64,000 nt of DNA from Streptomyces sp. NRRL B-24484 (GTDB lineage: Bacteria > Actinomycetota > Actinomycetes > Streptomycetales > Streptomycetaceae). Shown here piece after piece: positions 1 to 10,184 of this stretch. Positions within the stretch are counted from its first letter, which is position 1, and every line of letters starts with the position of its first letter. The stretch lies in contig NZ_JOAI01000006.1 in NCBI RefSeq assembly GCF_000717715.1, positions 124,001 to 188,000 on the forward strand. Direction: 5' to 3'. A model generated the notes under the pieces. The model did not search any database and was not told the DNA's origin. It worked only from the letters and a program-made list of their open reading frames with translations. The position numbers were made by a program, and so were the translations under genes.

Positions 1-1514
1 GCCGCGTACTGCGCGGGCTTGTCGTGGGCGTCCCAGTACCGCTCGATCGGGTCGAGGATCTGCCAGGAGAGCTCGACCTCCTGGTGCCGCGGGAAGAGGT
101 TGGCGTCGCCGAGCAGCACGTCGAGGATCAGGCGCTCGTACGCCTCCGGGCTGGACTCGGTGAAGGACTCGCCGTAGGCGAAGTCCATCGTGACGTCGCG
201 GACCTCCAGCGCGGTGCCGGGCACCTTGGAGCCGAACCGCACGGTGACGCCCTCGTCCGGCTGTACCCGGATGACCAGGGCGTTCTGCCCCAGCTCCTCG
301 GTGGCGTAGGAGTCGAACGGCAGGTAGGGGGCGCGCTGGAAGACGACCGCGATCTCGGTCACCCGGCGGCCGAGGCGCTTGCCCGTCCGCAGGTAGAACG
401 GGACGCCGGCCCAGCGCCGGTTGTTGATCTCCAGCTTGATCGCCGCGTAGGTGTCGGTCTTGGACTCGGGGTTGATGCCGTCCTCGTCCAGGTAGCCGAC
501 CACCTCCTCGCCGCCCTGCCAGCCGGACGCGTACTGGCCGCGCACGGTGTGCTTGCCGAGGTCGGCGGGGAGCTTCACGGCGCTGAGCACCTTGAGCTTC
601 TCGGCGACCAGGGCCTTGGGGTGGAAGGACGCGGGCTCCTCGATGGCGGTGAGCGCCATCAGCTGGAGCAGGTGGTTCTGGATGACGTCGCGGGCCGAGC
701 CGATGCCGTCGTAGTAGCCGGCGCGGCCGCCGATGCCGATGTCCTCGGCCATGGTGATCTGCACGTGGTCGACGTAGGACCGGTTCCAGATCGGCTCGAA
801 CATCTGGTTGGCGAAGCGGAGCGCCAGGATGTTCTGGACGGTCTCCTTGCCGAGGTAGTGGTCGATCCGGAAGACCTCGTCCCGGGGGAAGACCTCGTGG
901 ACGATCCGGTTCAGCTCCTGGGCGCTCTCCAGGTCGTGGCCGAACGGCTTCTCGATCACCGCGCGGCGCCAGGAGCCCTTCGGCGGGTCGGTCAGGCCGT
1001 GCTTCTTCAGCTGCTGGACGACGGTCGGGAAGAACTTCGGCGGCACCGACAGGTAGAAGGCGAAGTTGCCGCCCGTGCCCTGGGCCCGGTCGAGGTCCTC
1101 GATGGTCTTCCGCAGGGTGTCGAAGGCCTCGTCGTCGCCGAAGTCGCCCTGGACGAACCGCATGCCCTTGGCGAGCTGCTGCCAGACCTCCTCGCGGAAC
1201 TGCGTGCGCGCGTGCTCCTTGACCGCGTCGTGCACCTCCCGCGCGAAGTCCTCGTCCTCCCACTCGCGGCGGGCGAAGCCGACGAGCGAGAAGCCCGGCG
1301 GCAGCAGGCCTCGGTTGGCCAGGTCGTAGACGGCCGGCATGAGCTTCTTGCGCGACAGGTCGCCGGTCACGCCGAAGATCACCAGGCCGGACGGCCCGGC
1401 GATCCTCGGCAGCCGGCGGTCCGCCGGATCGCGCAGCGGGTTGGAGGGCTGCAGGGGGTCACCCTGCCCGACCTCGGCCCCCTCGACATCGGGAAAAGCA
1501 GGGGTGTTGCTCAC
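1..1514 (-). CDS. zwf: Glucose-6-phosphate 1-dehydrogenase (C-terminus beyond window)
   Basis: Catalyses the first step of the oxidative pentose phosphate pathway, glucose-6-phosphate to 6-phosphogluconolactone with NADP reduction. Reading leftwards, the protein starts VSNTPAFPDVEG and shows the N-terminal nucleotide-binding motif GVTGDLSRKKL. The active-site region RIDHYLGKE follows, and later the KPGT-like C-terminal domain segments. The start is GTG at 1514, preceded by GGAG nine bases upstream. About 504 residues are inside the window, close to the usual 505-515, so only the tail is missing. It follows tal by 45 bp and is probably in the same transcript as tal and perhaps tkt. Confidence 0.96.
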   Translation of the reverse strand, partial: MSNTPAFPDVEGAEVGQGDPLQPSNPLRDPADRRLPRIAGPSGLVIFGVTGDLSRKKLMPAVYDLANRGLLPPGFSLVGFARREWEDEDFAREVHDAVKEHARTQFREEVWQQLAKGMRFVQGDFGDDEAFDTLRKTIEDLDRAQGTGGNFAFYLSVPPKFFPTVVQQLKKHGLTDPPKGSWRRAVIEKPFGHDLESAQELNRIVHEVFPRDEVFRIDHYLGKETVQNILALRFANQMFEPIWNRSYVDHVQITMAEDIGIGGRAGYYDGIGSARDVIQNHLLQLMALTAIEEPASFHPKALVAEKLKVLSAVKLPADLGKHTVRGQYASGWQGGEEVVGYLDEDGINPESKTDTYAAIKLEINNRRWAGVPFYLRTGKRLGRRVTEIAVVFQRAPYLPFDSYATEELGQNALVIRVQPDEGVTVRFGSKVPGTALEVRDVTMDFAYGESFTESSPEAYERLILDVLLGDANLFPRHQEVELSWQILDPIERYWDAHDKPAQYA

Positions 1515-1559
1515 TGGTGTTGGCTCCGCTCTCCGTGCGCTAGGTCGTGAGCAGTCGTG

Positions 1560-2699
1560 TCAGTTCTGGTCGCCGTGCGCGGCGAGCGAGGCCGCGACCG
1601 TGTCCAGCAGTTCCTTCCAGGAGGCCTCGAACTTCTCGACGCCCTCGTCCTCCAGCAGCTGGACGACGTCGTCGTAGTCGACGCCGGCCGCGGCGACGGC
1701 GTCCATCACGGCCTTGGCGTCGGCGTAGTTCGGGGTGATGGCGTCGCCGGTGACGACACCGTGGTCGTCGGTGGCGTTGAGGGTGGCCTCCGGCATGGTG
1801 TTGACGGTGCCGGGTGCGGCCAGCTCGGTCACGTACAGGGTGTCCGGCAGGTTCGGGTCCTTGACGCCGGTGGACGCCCACAGCGGGCGCTGCGGCTTGG
1901 CGCCGGCGGCCTCCAGGGCCTTCCAGCGGTCCGAGCCGTCGCGCTTGGCGTCGACCGGGCCGAAGACCTCCTCGTACGCCTGGTAGGCGAGGCGGGCGTT
2001 GGCCACACCGGCCTTGGAGCGCAGCTCCTTGGCGTCGCCGCCGACCTTGTCGAGGCGCTTGTCGATCTCGGTGTCCACGCGGGAGACGAAGAAGGAGGCG
2101 ACCGACTCGATCTGCGAGAGGTCGAGGCCGGCGGCCTTGGCCTTCTCCAGGCCGGACAGGTAGGCGTCCATCACGGCGCGGTACCGCTCCAGCGAGAAGA
2201 TCAGCGTGACGTTGACGCTGATGCCCCTGGCGATCACCTCGGTGATGGCGGGCAGGCCGGCCTCGGTGGCGGGGATCTTGATGAACACGTTCGGGCGGTC
2301 GACCAGCCACCACAGCTGCTTGGCCTCGGCGACGGTGGCCGCGGTCTCGTGCGCCAGGCGCGGGTCGACCTCGATCGAGACCCGGCCGTCGCGGCCGTTG
2401 GAGGCGTCGTAGACCGGGCGCAGCACGTCGGCCGCGTCGCGGACGTCCGAGGTGGTGATCATGCGGACGGCCTCGTCCACGGAGACCTTGCGGACGGCCA
2501 GGTCGGTCAGCTGGCCGTCGTACGCGGCGCTGCCGCCGCCGATGGCCTTCTGGAAGATGGTCGGGTTGGTGGTGACACCGACGACGTGCTTCTCCTGCAC
2601 CAGCTCGGCCAGGTTGCCGCTGTTGAGCCGCTCGCGGCTGAGGTCGTCCAGCCAGATCGCCACGCCTTCGTCGCTGAGGCGCTTCAGAGCGTCAGTCAT
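1560..2699 (-). CDS. tal: Transaldolase
   Basis: 379-residue transaldolase of the actinobacterial tal type. It transfers a dihydroxyacetone unit between sedoheptulose-7-phosphate and glyceraldehyde-3-phosphate in the non-oxidative pentose phosphate pathway. The motif TTNPTIF is at residues 43-49. The Schiff-base lysine is expected at K141 in [12 protein letters not shown] start at 2699 with GAGGAT seven bases upstream. It lies between tkt and zwf, all leftward. A stem-loop between tkt and tal may reduce readthrough or mark a processing site. Confidence 0.96.
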   Translation of the reverse strand: MTDALKRLSDEGVAIWLDDLSRERLNSGNLAELVQEKHVVGVTTNPTIFQKAIGGGSAAYDGQLTDLAVRKVSVDEAVRMITTSDVRDAADVLRPVYDASNGRDGRVSIEVDPRLAHETAATVAEAKQLWWLVDRPNVFIKIPATEAGLPAITEVIARGISVNVTLIFSLERYRAVMDAYLSGLEKAKAAGLDLSQIESVASFFVSRVDTEIDKRLDKVGGDAKELRSKAGVANARLAYQAYEEVFGPVDAKRDGSDRWKALEAAGAKPQRPLWASTGVKDPNLPDTLYVTELAAPGTVNTMPEATLNATDDHGVVTGDAITPNYADAKAVMDAVAAAGVDYDDVVQLLEDEGVEKFEASWKELLDTVAASLAAHGDQN

Positions 2700-2744
2700 G
2701 GTGCTACATCCTCTTTTTCGTACGTCTGCTGTGGGGTCGTCAGA

Positions 2745-2783
2745 CAGGCCGGGCGTCCGATGTGCGGTCGGACACCCGGCCTG
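2745..2783 (-). terminator. Stem-loop between tkt and tal
   Basis: Arms at 2745-2760 and 2768-2783 pair over 16 bases with one mismatch around a 7-base loop. It lies just after the tkt stop and 46 bases before tal. It may be a partial terminator or a processing/attenuation hairpin within the tkt-tal-zwf unit. Confidence 0.6.
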
Positions 2784-2793
2784 GAGGGCGCTG

Positions 2794-4893
2794 CTAGCGG
2801 GAGACGGCCTCGACCGTGCGGAGCGAGGCGCGGGCGGCGTTGGCCACGGCGTCGGCGGTCAGGCCGAACTCCTGGAACAGCACCTTGTAGTCGGCGGAGG
2901 CACCGAAGTGCTCCAGGCTGATGATGCGGCCGGCGTCGCCGACCAGCTCGCGCCAGCCCTGGGCGATGCCCGCCTCGACCGAGACCCGGGCACGGACGTT
3001 CGGCGGCAGCACGCTGTCGCGGTACGCCTGGTCCTGCTCGTTGAACCACTCGACCGACGGCATCGAGACGACGCGGGTCGGGATGCCGTCCGCCTCCAGG
3101 GCCTCGCGGGCCTGGACGGCCAGCTGCACCTCGGAGCCGGTGCCGATCAGGATGACCTTCGGCGAGGCGCCCTCGGCCTCGGCCAGCACGTAGCCGCCCT
3201 TGGCCGCGCCCTCGGCGGAGCCGAACACCTCGCGGTCGTAGGTGGGCACGCCCTGGCGGGTGAGCGCGAGGCCGACCGGGCCGGGGTGGCTGGTCTGCCG
3301 CTCCAGGATCGTGCGCCAGACGACGGACGTCTCGTTGGCGTCGCCGGGGCGGACCACCGCGAGGCCGGGGATGGCGCGCAGCGCGGCCAGGTGCTCGACC
3401 GGCTGGTGGGTCGGGCCGTCCTCGCCGAGGCCGATGGAGTCGTGCGTCCACACGTAGGTGACGGGGAGCTTCATCAGGGCGGCGAGGCGGACGGCCGGGC
3501 GCATGTAGTCGGAGAACACCAGGAAGGTGCCGCCGTAGATGCGGGTCCGGCCGTGCAGCGCGATGCCGTTCATGATCGCGCCCATGGCGTGCTCGCGGAT
3601 GCCGAAGTGGATCGTCCGGCCGTACGGCGAGGCGGTCTTCAGCGGGTTGCTCGCCGGGAGGAAGGAGGACTCCTCGTCGATGGTGGTGAGGTTGGACTCG
3701 GCGAGGTCCGCCGAGCCGCCCCACAGCTCCGGGACGTGCTTGCCGACGGCCTTCAGCGCGTCGCCGGAGGCCTTGCGGGTCGCGACGTCCTTGCCGGCCG
3801 GGAAGACCGGCAGGGCCTTCTCCCAGCCGTCGGGCAGCTCGCCGATCTGGATCCGGTCGAACTCGGCGGCGCGCTCCGGGTTGGCGGCCCGCCACGCGTG
3901 GAAGGAGGCCTCCCACTCGGCACGGGCGGCCTTGCCGCGGTGCACGACCTGGCGGGCGTGCTCGACGACCTGCTCGGTGACCTCGAAGGTCTTCTCCGGC
4001 GAGAAGCCGAGGACCTTCTTGGTGGCGGCGATCTCGGCGTCGCCGAGCGCGGAGCCGTGCGCCTTGGCGGTGTCCTGGGCGTTCGGGGCCGGCCACGCGA
4101 TGATGGTGCGCATCGCGATGATCGACGGGCGCTCGGTCTCGGCCCTGGCGGCGGCCAGCGCGGTCGCCAGCGCCTGCACGTCGACGTCGCCGTCGGACTT
4201 CGGCGTGATCCGCTGGACGTGCCAGCCGTACGCCTCGTACCGGGCGAGGACGTCCTCGGAGAAGGCCGTCTCGGTGTCGCCCTCGATGGAGATGTGGTTG
4301 TCGTCGTAGAGCGCGACGAGGTTGCCCAGCTTCTGGTGGCCGGCCAGCGAGGACGCCTCCGCGGAGATGCCCTCCTCCAGGTCGCCGTCGGAGACGATGG
4401 CCCATACGGTGTGGTCGAACGGGGACTCGCCCTCGGCGGCCTCCGGGTCGAACAGGCCGCGCTCGTAGCGGGCGGCCATCGCCATGCCGACCGCGTTGGC
4501 GATGCCCTGGCCCAGCGGGCCGGTGGTGGTCTCGACACCCGCCGTGTGGCCGTGCTCGGGGTGACCCGGGGTACGGCTGCCGGCGACCCGGAAGGCCTTC
4601 AGGTCGTCCAGGGACAGCCCGTAGCCGGAGAGGTAGAGCTGGGTGTAGAGAGTCAGCGACGTGTGCCCGGGGGAGAGGACGAAGCGGTCGCGGCCGACCC
4701 AGGCCGGATCGGTGGGGTCGTGCCGCAGGAAGCGCTGGAAGATCACGTATGCAGCCGGGGCCAGCGACATCGCGGTGCCGGGGTGCCCGTTGCCCACCTT
4801 CTGCACGGCATCCATCGCGAGGACGCGGGCCGTGTCGACGGTCCGCTGGTCCAGTTCGGTCCATTCGAATGCGTTCGTCGGCGTGGTGCTCAC
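2794..4893 (-). CDS. tkt: Transketolase
   Basis: 699-residue thiamine diphosphate enzyme that moves two-carbon ketol units in the non-oxidative pentose phosphate pathway. Visible family motifs are [13 protein letters not shown] near residue 34 (substrate/TPP pocket), the TPP/Mg motif SDGDLEEG at residues 168-175, and the C-terminal pyrimidine domain segment [10 protein letters not shown]. Full length for the family. The start is GTG ([11 protein letters not shown]), with AAGGAG about 12 bases upstream. Divergent from ctaB and first of the leftward tkt-tal-zwf block. Confidence 0.96.
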   Translation of the reverse strand: MSTTPTNAFEWTELDQRTVDTARVLAMDAVQKVGNGHPGTAMSLAPAAYVIFQRFLRHDPTDPAWVGRDRFVLSPGHTSLTLYTQLYLSGYGLSLDDLKAFRVAGSRTPGHPEHGHTAGVETTTGPLGQGIANAVGMAMAARYERGLFDPEAAEGESPFDHTVWAIVSDGDLEEGISAEASSLAGHQKLGNLVALYDDNHISIEGDTETAFSEDVLARYEAYGWHVQRITPKSDGDVDVQALATALAAARAETERPSIIAMRTIIAWPAPNAQDTAKAHGSALGDAEIAATKKVLGFSPEKTFEVTEQVVEHARQVVHRGKAARAEWEASFHAWRAANPERAAEFDRIQIGELPDGWEKALPVFPAGKDVATRKASGDALKAVGKHVPELWGGSADLAESNLTTIDEESSFLPASNPLKTASPYGRTIHFGIREHAMGAIMNGIALHGRTRIYGGTFLVFSDYMRPAVRLAALMKLPVTYVWTHDSIGLGEDGPTHQPVEHLAALRAIPGLAVVRPGDANETSVVWRTILERQTSHPGPVGLALTRQGVPTYDREVFGSAEGAAKGGYVLAEAEGASPKVILIGTGSEVQLAVQAREALEADGIPTRVVSMPSVEWFNEQDQAYRDSVLPPNVRARVSVEAGIAQGWRELVGDAGRIISLEHFGASADYKVLFQEFGLTADAVANAARASLRTVEAVSR

Positions 4894-5342
4894 CCTGTCT
4901 CAGGGCTCCTTCCTGGTGGTGAAGAGTGACCCCGTGAAGGGGACCGGTCGGCCACGTCGCTGTGGTCCTGACGTTCGCTGGTGCCGGTCACGGAGGGTTG
5001 ATCCCGCTTCTCTGTGCGAGCCTACCGCTCACAAGGGGCCTCACCTTGCGTGCCGGGGCAACCGGGGTGGCGCTATCGGCATTCCCGAAGGGCTTCGCGG
5101 GCTCTGTCCTACCCTCACCCGGACCCGAACGGTCCGCTCGTCCGAGGGGCAAGACGGGCGGCCCGGCCGTCCGCGGCGCGAACTGCGGCGATTCACCCGC
5201 GGGTGTGCGGCTCCGGCTCGCCGGGGCACCCCGGGGCGGGACGGGACATATGGAGCGTCTAAGGTGGCGTGGTACGCGCAGCGCGGACGCACCGGAGCCC
5301 ACGGGCCCAGGGGACGCCTGTGGAAGTTCATCGTGAGTTGGG
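4894..5342. promoter_or_regulatory. Divergent tkt/ctaB intergenic region
   Basis: About 450 bp without a convincing gene. It must carry the promoters for tkt (left) and ctaB (right). On the minus strand a TAGGCT hexamer at 5024-5019 resembles an actinobacterial -10 element, but no good -35 is visible. On the plus strand TAAGGT near 5260 is a similar weak candidate. I see no strong palindrome. Reading frames here have no family resemblance. Confidence 0.4.
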
Positions 5343-6290
5343 GTGTTCGTGACCGCCGTCGAATCCCGCCCCGCCGGGGCGGTCGGGGCGACGCCTGCGC
5401 ACCGGCCGTTCGGGGCCCGTGTCGGCGCATTCGTCGCACTGACCAAGCCGCGGATCATCGAGCTGCTGCTGATCACCACCGTCCCGGTGATGTTCCTGGC
5501 ACAGCACGGTGTACCCGACCCGTGGCTGGTCGTCGAGGTCGTCGTCGGCGGCTACCTCTCCGCGGGTGGCGCCAACGCCCTCAACATGTACATCGACCGC
5601 GACATCGACGCGGTGATGTCCCGCACCGAGCGCCGGCCGATCGTCACCGGCATGGTGTCCCCGCGCGAGGCGCTGGTCTTCGGCATCGCGCTGGCGATCG
5701 GCTCGACCCTCTGGCTGGGTCTGCTGGTCAACGCGCTCTCCTCGGCGCTGGCGCTGGGCGCACTGCTCTTCTACGTGTTCGTCTACACCCTCGGCCTGAA
5801 GCGCCGCACGACCCAGAACATCGTGTGGGGCGGCATCGCCGGCTGCATGCCGGTGTTCGTCGGCTGGGCCGCGGTGACGAACTCGCTCTCCTGGTCCGCG
5901 CTGGTGCTCTTCCTGGTGATCTTCTTCTGGACGCCGCCGCACTACTGGCCGCTGTCGATGAAGGTCCGCGAGGACTACGTCAAGGCGGGCGTGCCGATGC
6001 TCCCCGTCATCAAGGGCAACCTGGCCGTCGCCCGGCAGATCGTCGCCTACTCCTGGGTGATGGTCGCGGTCTCGCTGGCCCTGTGGCCGCTCGGCCACAC
6101 CAGCTGGCTGTACCCGGTCTCCGCGGTGGTGCTCGGCGCGTTCTGGCTGAAGGAGGCGCACGGCCTGCACGCCCGCGCCAAGGCCGGGGTGGTCGGCGCC
6201 AAGCTCAAGGAGATGCGGCTCTTCCACTGGTCCATCACCTACCTGACCCTGCTGTTCGTGGTCATCGCGGTGGACCCGTTCGTCAAGTGA
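5343..6290 (+). CDS. ctaB: Protoheme IX farnesyltransferase (heme O synthase)
   Basis: 315-residue UbiA-superfamily membrane prenyltransferase that adds a farnesyl group to heme b to make heme O for cytochrome c oxidase. The NxxxDxxxD motif is at residues 81-89 (in [15 protein letters not shown]). The second conserved region [17 protein letters not shown] is also present. About nine hydrophobic segments follow the N-terminus. The start is GTG at 5343, with another in-frame GTG two codons later (5349). The partner enzyme CtaA is encoded at 9176-10129. Confidence 0.95.
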   Translation: MFVTAVESRPAGAVGATPAHRPFGARVGAFVALTKPRIIELLLITTVPVMFLAQHGVPDPWLVVEVVVGGYLSAGGANALNMYIDRDIDAVMSRTERRPIVTGMVSPREALVFGIALAIGSTLWLGLLVNALSSALALGALLFYVFVYTLGLKRRTTQNIVWGGIAGCMPVFVGWAAVTNSLSWSALVLFLVIFFWTPPHYWPLSMKVREDYVKAGVPMLPVIKGNLAVARQIVAYSWVMVAVSLALWPLGHTSWLYPVSAVVLGAFWLKEAHGLHARAKAGVVGAKLKEMRLFHWSITYLTLLFVVIAVDPFVK

Positions 6291-6312
6291 CGGCGAACGC
6301 CTGAGACCGACC

Positions 6313-6342
6313 GGAGCCCCGGGGCCTGCGCCCCGGGGCTCC
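6313..6342. terminator. Hairpin terminator between ctaB and the CrtI-like gene
   Basis: Perfect 13-bp stem (6313-6325 with 6330-6342) around the loop CTGC. It lies between convergent genes and probably works in both directions. Confidence 0.85.
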
Positions 6343-6378
6343 GTCGCTCCGTCGTACCGGACCGGCCCGGTCGGGCGG

Positions 6379-7977
6379 CTACCGGCCGAGGACGGCCATC
6401 GCGGCGTTGTGGCCGGGGATCCCGCTGACGCCGCCGCCGCGCACCGCGCCGGCCCCGCAGAGCAGCACGTTCGGGTGGGCGGTGGCGACGCCCCAGCGGT
6501 CGGCCGGGTCCTCGCCCCAGGGGAAGGCCAGCTCGCGGTGGAAGATGTTGCCGCCGGGCAGGCCGAGGTCGGCCTCCAGGTCCGGCGGGCTCTTCGCCTC
6601 GATGCAGGGCCGGCCCTCGCCGTCCACGGCCAGGCAGTCGGCCAGCGGCTCGTCCAGGCACTCCTGCAGCGGCGCGAGCACCGCCTCCAGTGCGGCCGCC
6701 CGGGCCTTCTCCGGGTCGTCGGCGAACAGCCGGGCCGGCTGGTGCACCCCGAACAGGGTGAGGGTGTGGAAGCCCTGCGCGGCGAGCTCCGGACCCAGGA
6801 TCGACGGGTCGGTCAGCGAGTGGCAGTAGATCTCGGAGGGCGCCGGTGAGGGCATCCGCCCCTCGGCCGCCTGCCGGTAGGCGGTCTCCAGTTCGCCGTA
6901 CGACTCCGCCAGGTGCAGTGTGCCGGCGAAGGCGTCCCGCGGGTCCACCGCGGTGTCCCTCAGTCGGGGCAGTCGGCGCAGCAGCATGTTGACCTTGAGC
7001 TGGGAGCCCTCCGGGGCGGGCTCCGGCGGTGCCTCGCCGAGCAGCCGGGCGAGGGTCTGCGGGGCGGCGTTGCACAGCACCGTCCCGGCGCCCACCCGGT
7101 GCTCGCGGCCGTCGTGGTGGAAGGCGACCTCGGCGGTGCCCCCGGCGGTGCCCGGGTCGATCGCGGTCGCCTCGCAGCCGGTGCGGATCTCGGCGCCGGC
7201 GGCCCGGGCGGCGTCCGCCAGTGCGTCGGTGAGCGCGCCCATGCCGCCGACCGGCACGTTCCAGTCGCCGGTGCCGCCGCCGATCACGTGGTAGAGGAAG
7301 CAGCGGTTCTGCGCCAGCCCCGGGTCGTGGGCGTGGGTGAAGGTGCCGATCAGGGCGTCGGTGAGTACCACGCCGCGGACGAGGTCGTCGGCGAAGGCGC
7401 CCTCCACGGCCTCGCCGATCGGCCGCTCGAACAGCGCCTCCCAGGCCGCCGGGTCGTCGATCCGCCGCCGCAGCTCCGCCCGGGTGGGCAGCGGCTCGGT
7501 GAGGGACGGGAAGACCCGTTCGGCGACCACGGACGTCCGCCCGTAGAACTCCTGCCAGGCCGCGTGCTCCCGGTCGGAGCCGGTCAGGGCGCGGAAGGAC
7601 GCGGCGGTGCGGGAGTCGTCCGCCCGGTCGACCAGCAGCCCGGTCGGCCGTCCGCCGCGGACGGTCGGGGTGTACGAGGAGATCCGCCGGGGCCGCACCG
7701 CGAAGTGCAGCCCCAGCTCGGCGACGATCTTCTGCGGCAGCAGGCTCACCAGGTACGAGTACCGGGACAGCCGGGCGGCGACCCCGGGGAAGGCCTCGGT
7801 GGAGACCGCGGCCCCGCCGGTGCGGCCGAGCCGTTCCAGCACCAGCACGCTGCGGCCGGCCCGCGCCAGGTAGGCGGCGGCCACCAGGCCGTTGTGGCCG
7901 CCGCCGACCACGACGACGTCGTAGCGGCCGCGGACGGGGGAGTCGGGCGTGGTCGCGTCACCTCGGGAGGGCTGCAT
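6379..7977 (-). CDS. FAD-dependent phytoene desaturase-like oxidoreductase
   Basis: 532 residues. The N-terminal FAD-binding Rossmann motif is VVVVGGGHNGLVAAAYLARAG (GGGHNG at residues 25-30), followed by VLVLERLGRTGGAA. The overall pattern is that of the CrtI/PYROXD2-like NAD(P)/FAD oxidoreductases, which include carotenoid desaturases and many proteins of unknown substrate. A C-terminal FAD-closing motif GGGVSGIPGHNAAMAVL is present. No other carotenoid gene is nearby, so the name phytoene desaturase would be over-specific. It lies 71 bp downstream of the DUF2461 gene on the same strand. Confidence 0.85.
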   Translation of the reverse strand: MQPSRGDATTPDSPVRGRYDVVVVGGGHNGLVAAAYLARAGRSVLVLERLGRTGGAAVSTEAFPGVAARLSRYSYLVSLLPQKIVAELGLHFAVRPRRISSYTPTVRGGRPTGLLVDRADDSRTAASFRALTGSDREHAAWQEFYGRTSVVAERVFPSLTEPLPTRAELRRRIDDPAAWEALFERPIGEAVEGAFADDLVRGVVLTDALIGTFTHAHDPGLAQNRCFLYHVIGGGTGDWNVPVGGMGALTDALADAARAAGAEIRTGCEATAIDPGTAGGTAEVAFHHDGREHRVGAGTVLCNAAPQTLARLLGEAPPEPAPEGSQLKVNMLLRRLPRLRDTAVDPRDAFAGTLHLAESYGELETAYRQAAEGRMPSPAPSEIYCHSLTDPSILGPELAAQGFHTLTLFGVHQPARLFADDPEKARAAALEAVLAPLQECLDEPLADCLAVDGEGRPCIEAKSPPDLEADLGLPGGNIFHRELAFPWGEDPADRWGVATAHPNVLLCGAGAVRGGGVSGIPGHNAAMAVLGR

Positions 7978-8048
7978 GCGGCAGGTCTACCAGAGGCGGT
8001 GCGGGGCGGCCAGGGTGCGGACAGGGGTGTCGGGCGGCTGCGCCGGTG

Positions 8049-8690
8049 TCAGCGCGGCGGGAGCTCGCTCGGGCCGACGTGTCCGTCCAGCCAGTCCTTG
8101 AGCGGGCGGGAGGCGCGCAGGAAGCCGGTGATCCGCTCGTACGCCTGCGCGGTGCCCAGCCAGGCGGCGGGCTCCCACTCCTGCCAGGCGATCAGGCCCT
8201 TGTTGCGCAGCAGCCCGATCCGCGGGTGGTCCTTGGGGTAGCCGCGGGGCGCCGACTTCAGCGGGTCCCGGCCGACCACGGAGGGCCCGGCCGCCCCGAC
8301 CGCCGCGACCACCCGTTCCAGCTCGGCGCCGGTGACGTCCTCCGCGACCGCCTCCCGGTAGCGGGTCAGCTGGTCCGTCGCCAGCTGGTACATCCCGTTG
8401 CCACAGGCCAGGCCGTCCGCCGAGAGCTGGACGTAGCCGCCGGCCTCCAGGAAGGCGCCGATGTGCGTCTTGTACGGCGACTTGTCGGCGCTGAACCGGA
8501 CGTCCCGGTTGGGACGGAAGATCTTGCCCGGCCCGAACTCGTCCTCCAGGGCGTCCAGCAGATCGGCCATCGGGGCCCGGACGGACCGCTCGTAGCGGTC
8601 CTTGTGCGCCGTCCAGAAGGTCTTGGAGTTGTCGGCCTCCAGCTGCTCGTAGAACTCGAGCGCCTCGGCCGGCCAGCCATCGAAGGTCAT
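8049..8690 (-). CDS. DUF2461 family protein
   Basis: 213 residues starting MTFDGWPAEALEFYEQLEADN. Features typical of DUF2461 are WTAHKDRYERSVRAPM, the segment KIFRPNRDVRFSADKSPYKTHIGA, and DPRK-like residues further on. The family is widespread in bacteria and its biochemical role is not established. I chose ATG at 8690 because the family alignment begins there. The upstream extension to 8924 is low-complexity and overlaps the divergent gene at 8776. Possibly cotranscribed with the CrtI-like gene. Confidence 0.85.
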   Translation of the reverse strand: MTFDGWPAEALEFYEQLEADNSKTFWTAHKDRYERSVRAPMADLLDALEDEFGPGKIFRPNRDVRFSADKSPYKTHIGAFLEAGGYVQLSADGLACGNGMYQLATDQLTRYREAVAEDVTGAELERVVAAVGAAGPSVVGRDPLKSAPRGYPKDHPRIGLLRNKGLIAWQEWEPAAWLGTAQAYERITGFLRASRPLKDWLDGHVGPSELPPR

Positions 8691-8752
8691 CCTGCCAGGG
8701 TAGGGCGCGCCGGTGTGGCCCGCCGCACACCTCGCCGCCGTCGCCACGCGTT

Positions 8753-8766
8753 CTACCGCTCGGTAG
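8753..8766. promoter_or_regulatory. Palindrome CTACCG-CT-CGGTAG
   Basis: Perfect 6-bp inverted repeat with a 2-base centre. It lies 9 bases before the start codon at 8776 and 62 bases upstream of the divergent DUF2461 gene. The TACCG/CGGTA half-sites are of the kind bound by many actinobacterial TetR-family regulators. No regulator gene is adjacent, so the binding protein is unknown. Confidence 0.5.
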
Positions 8767-8775
8767 CATGCGGGC

Positions 8776-9108
8776 ATGACCAGCGCAGAGACCGCCACCC
8801 CCACCGCGCAGGACGCGCGCGCCGAGCGGCGCGCCAAGCGCATCGCCAAGCACATCACCGCCTTCACCGCCCAGCACGGCGGCAGCGCGGACGGCGTCGT
8901 CGAGTACGTCGGCCGCACCGCCACCCGGATCGTGCTCGTCGGTGCGGACGGCGCCTGGGGCGACCAGGTCGCCCCGACCTACGCCATCGGGCAGCGTGCG
9001 GCCCAGCTCGCCGGCGTCACCCTGCACGACAGCTTCGAGGGCGAGCTCGGCCTCAAGGTGAAGACGAGCGCCTACGAGTGGAAGCGGATGGCCGGCATCC
9101 AGATCTGA
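8776..9108 (+). CDS. Small conserved hypothetical protein
   Basis: 110 residues starting MTSAETATPTAQDARAERRA. It has a charged, Arg/Lys-rich first third and then a small alpha/beta-looking part (VVEYVGRTATRIVLVGADGAW, ending YEWKRMAGIQI). No signal peptide or membrane segment. I do not recognise a characterised family. The codon usage is normal for the window and the frame is closed by a strong hairpin, which supports a real gene. It lies between a DUF2461 gene and ctaA. Confidence 0.75.
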   Translation: MTSAETATPTAQDARAERRAKRIAKHITAFTAQHGGSADGVVEYVGRTATRIVLVGADGAWGDQVAPTYAIGQRAAQLAGVTLHDSFEGELGLKVKTSAYEWKRMAGIQI

Positions 9109-9126
9109 GGCCTGCCGAGAACCACG

Positions 9127-9152
9127 CAGGGGCGCGGGGAACCGCGCCCCTG
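9127..9152. terminator. Hairpin terminator between the small gene and ctaA
   Basis: Perfect 11-bp stem (9127-9137 with 9142-9152) closed by a GGAA tetraloop. Convergent genes lie on both sides, so it is probably bidirectional. Confidence 0.85.
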
Positions 9153-9175
9153 TTCTGCGCCCTGCGTCCGGCCGG

Positions 9176-10129
9176 TCAGCTCGCGGGGACCAGCTGGGCC
9201 GGGACGGGGGCCGGGTCGGTCGCGGGGCGGGTGCGCAGGGCGAGCGGGATGCGGAGGGCGGCGGCCCAGGTGAGGGCGGCGCCCACCATGTGCAGCCCGA
9301 CCATGACCTCGGGGGCGTCCGTGAAGTACTGGACGAAGCCGAGCACGCCCTGCAGCAGCAGGACGACCAGCAGGTCCCGCACCCGCGCCCGGGCCGCCCG
9401 CGGGGCCTTCACCGCGGCGAGCACGAACACCGCGGCCAGCACGAGGCCGATCGACAGGAAGGCCAGGTCGGCGTGGGCCTGGGCGAGGCGGTCGTAGTCG
9501 ACCGGGATGCGCCAGACGTCGCTGGAGGAGCCGGGGTGGTGGCCCGCGCCGGTGACCAGGGTGCCCGCCGTGACGAGCAGGCCGACCACGGCGACCAGGA
9601 CGTACGACAGCTGCAGCAGCGGCCGGGGCACGAGGAGTTCGGGGGTGCCGTCGCCCTCCGCGGTGCGCTCCCACATCAGCACGGCGACCCAGACCAGGCC
9701 CATCGCGGCGACCATGTGCACCGCCACCACGTACGGGTTCAGACCGGTGAGCACGGTGATGCCGCCGATCACGGCGTTGCTCATGACCAGCCAGAACTGC
9801 GCCCAGCCGAGCCGGGTGAGCGAGCGGCGCCACGGCGCGGCGCAGCGCGCGGCCAGGGTGGCCCAGGCGATCGCCGCGCAGAGCACGTAGGTGAGCATCC
9901 GGTTGGTGAACTCGATGACGCCGTGGATGCCCATCTCGGGCGTCGGCGTGATGCTCTCGCCGGTGCAGCGCGGCCAGGTGGTGCAGCCGAGGCCGGACGC
10001 GCTGAGCCGTACGGCGCCGCCGGTGAGCACGATGACCACGCTCATCACCAGGGCGGACAGCGCCGCCCGGCGGACGGTCGCGGCCGTCGGGTGCCAGCGG
10101 TCGGCGAGGAGTGCGGTGGGGGTGAACAC
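9176..10129 (-). CDS. ctaA: Heme A synthase (COX15/CtaA family)
   Basis: 317-residue polytopic membrane enzyme that oxidises the C8 methyl of heme O to give heme A for the aa3-type oxidase. Family features are TGGAVRLSASGLGCTTWPRC in the first helix pair, EFTNRMLTY with its conserved heme-ligand histidine neighbours, and further conserved histidines in GINPYVVAVHMV- and VGLHMVGAAL-type segments. Eight hydrophobic segments are visible. The start is GTG at 10129. Works directly after CtaB, encoded 3 kb away on the other strand. Confidence 0.93.
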   Translation of the reverse strand: MFTPTALLADRWHPTAATVRRAALSALVMSVVIVLTGGAVRLSASGLGCTTWPRCTGESITPTPEMGIHGVIEFTNRMLTYVLCAAIAWATLAARCAAPWRRSLTRLGWAQFWLVMSNAVIGGITVLTGLNPYVVAVHMVAAMGLVWVAVLMWERTAEGDGTPELLVPRPLLQLSYVLVAVVGLLVTAGTLVTGAGHHPGSSSDVWRIPVDYDRLAQAHADLAFLSIGLVLAAVFVLAAVKAPRAARARVRDLLVVLLLQGVLGFVQYFTDAPEVMVGLHMVGAALTWAAALRIPLALRTRPATDPAPVPAQLVPAS

Positions 10130-10184
10130 CGCTTCATCCTAGATTGCCCTTATCCGATCACCGACCGCGGCCCGGCCGCGGCGG

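Noticed and set aside
5041..5439. Arg/Pro-rich frames in the tkt/ctaB gap that might suggest a small gene
   Set aside because: No ribosome binding site, no conserved wording, and composition typical of non-coding high-GC DNA.
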